A stretch of DNA of 47,989 nt from an uncultured Acetatifactor sp. (GTDB taxonomy: Bacteria > Bacillota > Clostridia > Lachnospirales > Lachnospiraceae): positions 20,081 through 68,069 of the forward strand of contig CAJTXE010000026.1 in NCBI GenBank assembly GCA_910580225.1, read 5' to 3'. The position numbers and the translations under genes were made by a program. The notes beneath the pieces were generated by a model that saw nothing but the letters and a program-made list of their open reading frames with translations, was not told the DNA's origin and searched no databases. The first letter of the stretch is position 1; each line of letters starts with the position of its first letter. Positions 42,371 to 47,989 of this stretch are shown piece after piece.

Positions 42371-44668
42371 TTATTTATGCTCACCTACATAGATCTGAAT
42401 GCGGCTCTGGATCACGGATGCCACCTCATCCACACTTTTTTGTCCCTTGTAGAAGGCCGCTGCCTCCTCATTGATGATATTGAGAACCTCGTCTCCCTGA
42501 GAATAGATCACAGGCTTGGCAACTTCTATCAGGGACATTGTAATATCCACCTCTTCCTGGGTAGGGATGCGGTAATCATAGCTCCAGCCGTCGGAATAGG
42601 AAAATCCTCCTCCCGCTCCCATTATGATCGCCTCCCCATTTTCGTCCAAAATCGGTTCCCCATTCTCATCCGTATGATATTCCACCTTCACGGCTTCCTC
42701 TGCCATGGCATTCAGCCTGCTCTTCAAGGTAGGAAAACCAAAGGCTCCTCCCCTTTCAGAATCCACTTCCCTGGTCAGGAAGCCCTCAATAAACTCCCAT
42801 GCCCCCTCCTTCTGGCTGGCCTTGGATGTGATGGCGTAGGCCTGGTATGCATTAAACATACATCCTACGCTGCCATCCATGGTTGGATATCCGATATAGG
42901 ACGCATCCCCCTGAAAAATTTCATTACACACCTGTATCTCGTTAAAATTATACAGATTCGCTTCATAGAGAAGCACATTTCCCCGCTGAATCTTGTTGGG
43001 TGTTGACATGTCTTCCTGCTCCCAGTCTATCTCATCCGGAAAGCGGTTCACGAAATTCAAAATACTCTTGAAATCATCCGTGTCAAAATGACACTCCCCG
43101 GCAGACCAGTCCACAAAGGCATCTGCATTATACATCATGAGATACATCATGATCTGCTCCTTTGATACATAGTCAAAAAGCTGTGCGTCCGGGTGGGCAT
43201 CCGCATAAGCGATCAGTTCCTCTATGGTCCATCCCATCTCGCTTCCCACCTCAGATGCCTTGCCTGCTACAGTCTGCAGCTGGAAGCTGTCGGGAATGCT
43301 GATGAGCGTTTCATCAATGGTATATGCATCCAGAATATTCTCCTGAAAGTCGGCGCGGCTCAGCTTTTCACTCTTCTCCAGAAAACTGTCCAGGTTCTCA
43401 AAGACACCCTTGGCTGCCAACTGCTTCATATTCAAACCGCTGAGGTCAAGAATGTCAGGACAGTTACTGGAAGTAATATCAGTGTTCATCCGGTTTATGC
43501 CATCTGCTATATAAGCCCTGTAGTCATCCTCATTCCCGCTCCAGTTATTGAAGTCCAGATAAGACCGGATACTGATACGGTATTTTTCATTGGATTTATT
43601 AAACTTCACCGCTTCCGCCTGGATATCGGAACCGCCGTAGAGGCTTCCCACGACGATGACTTCCTTCTGCGGCACCTCGCTTGACTTTTTCTTTGTCAGC
43701 AGTGCAATTGCATTGTCATTTGTTTCCCAGTCCATGGTAACGGCAAGGATACGCCCGTCCTCCAATGCCCCGAAGCCTTGGACATAGTTACCATTGATAT
43801 CACTGTCCAGCCAGGTTAACAGTTCCTCTGTGGTCTGAGTCTTTACATCATATTCATATACGCTGCTGCCGTCCTGCACCAGAAAATCCTTCTCCAGACC
43901 GGGAATCAGTCTCTCACCATTGCCGCCGGGAAAGTTTTCATATGTATTGCCTACCTTCCTGCCCTCAAAATCAATATCTGCCAGGTTGTAACCGTCATTG
44001 CCCCGATAGCAGACATACATTTTTCCGTCCCTGTCTCTGCCCATAGCCCGGATCCATCCGTTTCCTCCAGAGTCCAGCGACACATTGCCCTGGTTCTTGC
44101 CATTCTGGTCAAACAGCCAGATATTCGCCTCTCCTGACACATAAAGCCGCCCCTCTCCGTCGACCGCTACGGAATTTACATAATTGTCCCCCACAAGCTC
44201 CGTGATATCCTCTGCAAATACCTGATTCCCCTGGGCGTCAAATTTGCACAGACGGATTTCTGACTCACTGTAATCTTCGTTGTAGACATTCACCACCCCA
44301 TACATGCTGCCGTCCTCCGCAAACGTGGGACGGTTCATGCTCCAGTTCCCTTCTTCTGTATAAGACAGTTGTGTCTTGGTTATACTGCCGTCTGTCAGGG
44401 AATACTTGCAGATACTCTGTGTTGATCTCTCCGCAGCCTCATCGTAGTCATAGGACAGATAACACAATCCATCCCCTACCATCTGCATATCATAATAGGA
44501 GGCGTTCTCATCCTCAACAGTAATGAATTCCGGTACCCATGTCCATTCTTTTTTCTCTGTCTCCCCCTCTGAAGAATTACCGCAGGCTGCCAATAAAAAA
44601 ACCATAGCAGCTGCCAACCCCAGAGTGAGGATACGCTGACACATTGTGCTTTTCTTTGTAAGCTTCAT
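42371..44668 (-). CDS. Oversized solute-binding lipoprotein with N-terminal propeller-like region
   Basis: The product is 765 residues, against about 430 for an ordinary ABC sugar-binding protein. The lipoprotein signal ends LLAAC (Cys29). Residues about 35-330 consist of repeated short blades rich in Gly, Asp and Tyr (DGSMYGVVNVY, EGRLYVSGEANIWLFDQNG, DGKMYVCYRGNDG, EDGRILAVTMDW), which suggests a beta-propeller. From about 335 on it is a type 1 extracellular solute-binding protein (EVIVVGSLYGGSDIQAEAVKFNKSNEKYRISI..., CPDILDLSGLNMKQLAAKGVFENLDSFLEKS). No permease or ATPase gene is adjacent. The ATG at 44668 has AAAGGAG nine bases upstream. A glycan-docking or sensing lipoprotein is a fair guess. 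Confidence 0.85.
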   Translation of the reverse strand: MKLTKKSTMCQRILTLGLAAAMVFLLAACGNSSEGETEKKEWTWVPEFITVEDENASYYDMQMVGDGLCYLSYDYDEAAERSTQSICKYSLTDGSITKTQLSYTEEGNWSMNRPTFAEDGSMYGVVNVYNEDYSESEIRLCKFDAQGNQVFAEDITELVGDNYVNSVAVDGEGRLYVSGEANIWLFDQNGKNQGNVSLDSGGNGWIRAMGRDRDGKMYVCYRGNDGYNLADIDFEGRKVGNTYENFPGGNGERLIPGLEKDFLVQDGSSVYEYDVKTQTTEELLTWLDSDINGNYVQGFGALEDGRILAVTMDWETNDNAIALLTKKKSSEVPQKEVIVVGSLYGGSDIQAEAVKFNKSNEKYRISIRSYLDFNNWSGNEDDYRAYIADGINRMNTDITSSNCPDILDLSGLNMKQLAAKGVFENLDSFLEKSEKLSRADFQENILDAYTIDETLISIPDSFQLQTVAGKASEVGSEMGWTIEELIAYADAHPDAQLFDYVSKEQIMMYLMMYNADAFVDWSAGECHFDTDDFKSILNFVNRFPDEIDWEQEDMSTPNKIQRGNVLLYEANLYNFNEIQVCNEIFQGDASYIGYPTMDGSVGCMFNAYQAYAITSKASQKEGAWEFIEGFLTREVDSERGGAFGFPTLKSRLNAMAEEAVKVEYHTDENGEPILDENGEAIIMGAGGGFSYSDGWSYDYRIPTQEEVDITMSLIEVAKPVIYSQGDEVLNIINEEAAAFYKGQKSVDEVASVIQSRIQIYVGEHK

Positions 44669-45022
44669 TATCTCATACTCCTTTTCCATTAATCTGCTGA
44701 CCAACTTCCAGGCAGCTCCGACATAACCTCTCCTTCTCCCTGACGCACTTTTTCTTCGAATTCCGGTCATCTGGTACTCCCAAGGAAACACTGCTGATCT
44801 GCAGATCTACTATCCTACTGTCTGAGTATATCACACTATGGAAAAAATGGAACTTAAGATTTTATGAATTACAGCGAAAAAAAGCTTTAACAGGCTGATT
44901 CCAGAATCTCCTCCCTGTATTTCGTTTTGATTACACAGCTATAATATTCAAAAATACGCTCTGAGCAGAGAATACCCTGCTAAAAACAGGGTATTCTCTG
45001 AATTCTATATAAATCTCAGATG
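44669..45022. other. 354-base gap before the lipoprotein gene
   Basis: It holds no gene. On the minus strand TTCCAT-N16-TATACT (-10 at 44825-44830) is a possible promoter for the solute-binding protein. CAGAGAATACCCTG (44966-44979) and CAGGGTATTCTCTG (44987-45000) form a perfect 14-bp hairpin with a 7-base A-rich loop. It lies just past the M28 peptidase stop and is probably that gene's terminator, although no U-tract follows. Confidence 0.55.
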
Positions 45023-46318
45023 CTATTTTTCAGTCTTTCCGTCCTCTTTCTTATCACTTTTTTCTTTATCTGTCTCCTCCCGGTGGAAATATTTGTCCAG
45101 TTCCTTCCGAGTGTCCTCGGGCATTCCCTTCTTCACGGGAAGCACTGCCGCATTTGCCACATCTCCGATCATCCGAACGGCAAATTCCACATTTCTGCCC
45201 ATGGCCTTTTCGCTTAAAGCAGGCAGCAGATCATGGATGGTATGAATCACCGCCGTGGAAGTCTCCCGGCTCAGTCCCAGCGCCGGAATCCCCTTGTCAC
45301 AGAAGGGAGCAGAATCGCTGGAGTGAACTCCGTACCCAAATTGTGCGGAATACCCCGTGATTTTGCAATATTGCTCTGCAAAAGTCTGCAGTTCCTTCTC
45401 CCCTGTCACAATAATTTTATTGGCTCCCAGTACTGTTCCGCACATGTCAAAGTTAAAACAAAATCCGATCTTTTCCAACAGCTCTTCTTTCTGCTCTACA
45501 TATGCTTTTGACCCCAGCAGCCCCAATTCCTCGCTGCCGCACCAGACAAACCTCAGCGTTCTTCTTGCCGGATGCGCCGCAAAATGCCGGAAAATGGCCA
45601 GCAGAGCCGTAGTCCCAGTGGCATTGTCCCATGATCCGGTGCCTACTGGAACGGAATCATAATGGGCTGTCAGTACAATACTCTCTTCCTTCAGGTCAGT
45701 TCCTTCGATTACTGCCAGGACATTTTGGCTTTCCGGTTCCGTTTCTTCCTGTTCCAGGGTAAGGTGTATCTTCTCCACCTCTTCCTGAATCATCCAGAGA
45801 GCATCCGCAGCCGGAATGACAAATCCCGGAATCATGCCGATTTTCGTAAAATGCTCCCGCAATCTCCGGGCATACAGAGATACCTCCTTTTCCGAAAGAT
45901 AATACTTTCCCTGCATAACCAGGAATGCCGACGCTTTATGTTCCACCAGGCGCTTATACACTTCCTTGTCAGTGAGTTTATTCAGCAGCACAACCTTGCC
46001 TTCCAGATCACCCACACCGGCAAAATCAATATCCGAAGCCTCGTCCAGATAAACCAGGTCACACTCTCTGTCAATATTGCCCGAACGCAGAAACGGCACA
46101 CAGGGAATCTCCCGTCCTGATACCTGCACGGCACATGTATTCACTTTCGCGTCAGGAATTTGGAAAGTCATATACTCCCCCCGGATATCCTCCCGGCCTG
46201 TTTCCTCCGCAATCCGGTTGACTTCTCCCATGACCAGTTCCGCTGCCTTCTTCTCTTCTGCGCTTCCGCCTGTCCGTACAAAACTTAGCGCCTTAACAAA
46301 TTCCATCAGTTCCTTCAT
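45023..46318 (-). CDS. M28-family metallopeptidase
   Basis: This is a 431-residue di-zinc aminopeptidase-like enzyme. A PA-type insert (about 60-175) interrupts the fold, then come the ligands: His219 in LTAHYDS, bridging Asp231 in WDNATG, catalytic Glu263 with Glu264 in GSEELG, Asp291 in FNFDMCG, and His359 or His362 in VIHTIHD. There is no signal peptide, so it should be cytoplasmic despite the usual secretion of M28 enzymes. The last 25 residues are a Lys/Glu/Asp-rich charged tail. AGGAGG precedes the ATG. It probably releases N-terminal amino acids from imported peptides; the specificity is unknown. Confidence 0.9.
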   Translation of the reverse strand: MKELMEFVKALSFVRTGGSAEEKKAAELVMGEVNRIAEETGREDIRGEYMTFQIPDAKVNTCAVQVSGREIPCVPFLRSGNIDRECDLVYLDEASDIDFAGVGDLEGKVVLLNKLTDKEVYKRLVEHKASAFLVMQGKYYLSEKEVSLYARRLREHFTKIGMIPGFVIPAADALWMIQEEVEKIHLTLEQEETEPESQNVLAVIEGTDLKEESIVLTAHYDSVPVGTGSWDNATGTTALLAIFRHFAAHPARRTLRFVWCGSEELGLLGSKAYVEQKEELLEKIGFCFNFDMCGTVLGANKIIVTGEKELQTFAEQYCKITGYSAQFGYGVHSSDSAPFCDKGIPALGLSRETSTAVIHTIHDLLPALSEKAMGRNVEFAVRMIGDVANAAVLPVKKGMPEDTRKELDKYFHREETDKEKSDKKEDGKTEK

Positions 46319-46437
46319 TTTCCTGTCCTCCTGTGTTCCCTGCGGGCTTATAAAAGATCGCGCCGGGGGGGCTATCTGCCCCGCACCTTTCCTTTCCCTG
46401 CTCCGTATGGGATTTGCTCATTTCATGGAATATGTCT

Positions 46438-46466
46438 ATTATACATAGCCGTTGAGCAAATTACAA
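46438..46466 (-). promoter_or_regulatory. M28 peptidase promoter
   Basis: On the minus strand, TTGTAA (46461-46466), 17 bases, perfect TATAAT (46438-46443), about 120 bases before the start. Confidence 0.7.
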
Positions 46467-46488
46467 TAGGAACTGAATGTTTCTGTAT

Positions 46489-47250
46489 TTACCTCATCAT
46501 GATTACACTGTCTGCGATTCTGCGGATTTGCCTTATTAACATTTCATCAGCCTTTTCCTCTGTCATGGAAGTTTGGGGGATATAGGAATTTTCTGTAATT
46601 ACCTTACCTGTTATCGTTCCATACCAGACAGCAGCCAATGCATACCTCCCATAAAGCCAGCTCATATGGAAGCCGTCCCTGCAAAGTGACATTCCTCCCT
46701 CTTCATATTGAAAAGGCGGTTCCCTGCGGATCGCCTGAATAACGTCTCCGCAGGGAATCAGCGGAATCCCCTGACGCTCCGAAGCCGCCTGATAGGCAGC
46801 GCTTAACCTGGCAAACATCTCCTGTTGATCGTTATGGTACCTGGCAAATTTTTCGTGGGTACTGTCCACCTCATATGCCCATGTTTTGTTCAGGTAAATC
46901 CTGGCAGCAGGACACTGCTTCCTGATATAGTTCACCATATTGCCCAGGAAAGGTTCATATGTCTCCATCCACCCGCTGTCATGACTGGCCTGCTGAGTCA
47001 CAATGACGTCCCATGTGTCTTCCTCCAATGCCTCTTTCACTGAAACATATCTATCCTGCGAGTATCCGTTCAGTTCATATAAATAATCTGCCGCTCCGGT
47101 AACGACATTCTGCCAATGCCGCTCCAGGCTGCAGCCGCCTATATATAAGTTGGCCACCTTCATTTCGACATTGTCCGCTGAGGCTATCTGTTGCAGATAA
47201 TGTGTGGCATCCTGGGAAAAACTGTTGCCTATTGCCAATATACGAATCAT
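46489..47250 (-). CDS. SGNH-like hydrolase, DUF4886 family
   Basis: The product is 253 residues. The start RILAIGNSFSQDA carries the GNS block with candidate nucleophile Ser10, VIVTQQASHDSGW lies in the middle, and SLCRDGFHMSWLYGRYALA near residue 215 gives the Asp-x-x-His dyad. These match the SGNH/GDSL esterase pattern that I recall as DUF4886. It likely removes ester groups such as acetyl from glycans; no substrate is shown. There is no signal peptide. GAGGAG precedes the ATG. It lies 50 bases after the surface-protein gene with no terminator seen between them, so the two may share a transcript. Confidence 0.82.
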   Translation of the reverse strand: MIRILAIGNSFSQDATHYLQQIASADNVEMKVANLYIGGCSLERHWQNVVTGAADYLYELNGYSQDRYVSVKEALEEDTWDVIVTQQASHDSGWMETYEPFLGNMVNYIRKQCPAARIYLNKTWAYEVDSTHEKFARYHNDQQEMFARLSAAYQAASERQGIPLIPCGDVIQAIRREPPFQYEEGGMSLCRDGFHMSWLYGRYALAAVWYGTITGKVITENSYIPQTSMTEEKADEMLIRQIRRIADSVIMMR

Positions 47251-47300
47251 AATGCTTCTCCTCTTTTTAAGTATGTGGTTTTCTTTCAGGCACCGGCATC

Positions 47301-47989
47301 CTAATCAGCATCGGATCTGTTCTTCCACTTCCGGTATCCATAAGCTCCTCCAAGCCCTATCAGCAGGACTACTGCCGCCAAGCCTGCTGCCAGACCACCT
47401 GTTCCTTTTCTTTCGCCCTCTGCTGACACATCGGTGCTTTCCATTCCCTGACCTTCGCTCTGTGTCTTGAGAACTTCACTGTCTGTAGTATCTATGTCTT
47501 CCTGCTCCTCTTCCCGGCTTTCATCAGGTTCCGGACTGGGACTTACCCCATCCTTTCTCTCAGCTGAAGAACTTTCTTCCGCCGATTCTTCTGATGTCGA
47601 ACTTCCCTCAGTTCCACTGGAAGCTGCTGTTCCATGTGCTGCATCTCCTTTTTTCTGGAAATTCTTGTTTCCTGCTGCAGACCAGCTGTCTGTATCAGCC
47701 TTAGCGCCATCTTCTGGTTTCTCCTCTGGCTTCAGGCTCGTGTTCGTCTCGGAACTCTCCTCCGGTTTCGGGCTCGGACTTCCTTCCGGCTTCGGACTCG
47801 GGCTGGAGCTTTCCTCCGGCTTCGGGCTTGGACTGGGGCTTTCCTCCGGTTTCGGACTCGGGTTCTCCTCCGGTTTCGGGCTTGGACTTACTTCCGGCTT
47901 CGGACTCGAACTTCCTTCCGGTTTCGGACTCGGACTCTCCTCCGGTTTCGGGCTTGGACTTACTTCCGGCTTCGGACTTGGACTCTCCT
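47301..47989 (-). CDS. C-terminal part of a proline-rich surface protein (partial)
   Basis: The frame is open from the window edge to a TAG at 47301-47303, giving the last 229 residues; the start lies outside the window. About 80 residues of SPSPKPE-type repeats (SPSPKPEE, SPSPKPEV, SSSPKPEG) are followed by a Ser/Glu/Asp/Thr-rich low-complexity region, then one hydrophobic segment (GGLAAGLAAVVLLIGLGGAYGY) and the basic end RKWKNRSDAD. This is the layout of a wall-spanning stalk with a membrane anchor; no LPxTG sorting motif precedes the span. The functional domain would be in the missing N-terminal part. The repeat DNA, period 24 or 30 bases, should vary in copy number. Confidence 0.85.
   Translation of the reverse strand, partial: ESPSPKPEVSPSPKPEESPSPKPEGSSSPKPEVSPSPKPEENPSPKPEESPSPSPKPEESSSPSPKPEGSPSPKPEESSETNTSLKPEEKPEDGAKADTDSWSAAGNKNFQKKGDAAHGTAASSGTEGSSTSEESAEESSSAERKDGVSPSPEPDESREEEQEDIDTTDSEVLKTQSEGQGMESTDVSAEGERKGTGGLAAGLAAVVLLIGLGGAYGYRKWKNRSDAD

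Noticed and set aside
47745..47989. CRISPR-like short regular repeats at the window end
   Set aside because: The repeats are in frame, have a 24 or 30-base period without unique spacers, and translate to SPSPKPE units of an open reading frame.

Overview
The window looks like a chromosomal segment of a gut-type Lachnospiraceae (Bacillota, Clostridia). This is inferred from strong AGGAGG-type ribosome binding sites, sigma-70-like promoters with 17-bp spacers, single-chain PurL, tRNA genes without encoded CCA, hypothetical families I know mainly from Lachnospiraceae, and many carbohydrate-catabolism genes. Nothing points to a prophage, integrative element or insertion sequence, and I see no transposase or integrase. 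Most genes are on the minus strand. The plus-strand genes are mainly signalling or stand-alone genes.

Layout. 0-5.2 kb: a soluble CZB-type chemoreceptor (+) converges on gdhA (-), followed by a small helical protein and a membrane-anchored SH3b protein. 5.2-5.5 kb: a tandem duplication carrying two tRNA-Arg(CCG) genes, each with its own promoter. 5.6-10.1 kb: a housekeeping run (yqeG, aroE, a fused shikimate kinase/type II dehydroquinase, efp, then a DUF5688-like gene). 10.3-15.6 kb: a hexuronate module (GH2 enzyme, uxuA with a perfect cre/LacI-type operator at its promoter, uxuB). 15.5-17.6 kb: a GT-C-like membrane glycosyltransferase whose C-terminus appears frameshifted into the GH2 gene. 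17.8-24.3 kb: single-chain purL, a TetR regulator, two small hypotheticals, a very compact candidate RNA gene, tRNA-Trp and a small membrane protein. 24.4-31.6 kb: carB without carA, then a GH29 alpha-L-fucosidase, aldo/keto reductase and zinc alcohol dehydrogenase run with a divergent AraC regulator. 31.9-37 kb: nitroreductase, a polytopic membrane protein and a TetR regulator that share an operator sequence, a lipoprotein nuclease and an EamA transporter. 37.2-42.2 kb (+): a large ankyrin-repeat protein and a cytoplasmic hybrid histidine kinase with a long structured leader. 42.4-48 kb (-): an oversized solute-binding lipoprotein, an M28 peptidase, an SGNH/DUF4886 hydrolase and the C-terminal part of a proline-rich surface protein that runs off the window.

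How the genes work together. The GH2-uxuA-uxuB set fits release and breakdown of glucuronic-acid residues to 2-keto-3-deoxygluconate under catabolite or LacI-type control. The fucosidase/AKR/ADH set fits release of fucose or a related sugar and its oxidation or reduction, under AraC control. The aro genes serve chorismate synthesis, and purL and carB serve nucleotide synthesis. The signals I consider most worth following are a 16-bp RNA hairpin exactly bounded by 9-bp direct repeats behind a consensus promoter (about 22.97-23.07 kb), the paired TetR operators (34.08 and 34.70 kb), the structured leader of the hybrid kinase (39.4-39.6 kb), and the probable homopolymer frameshift at 15.66 kb. 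All calls are from reading the sequence; no database search was run.
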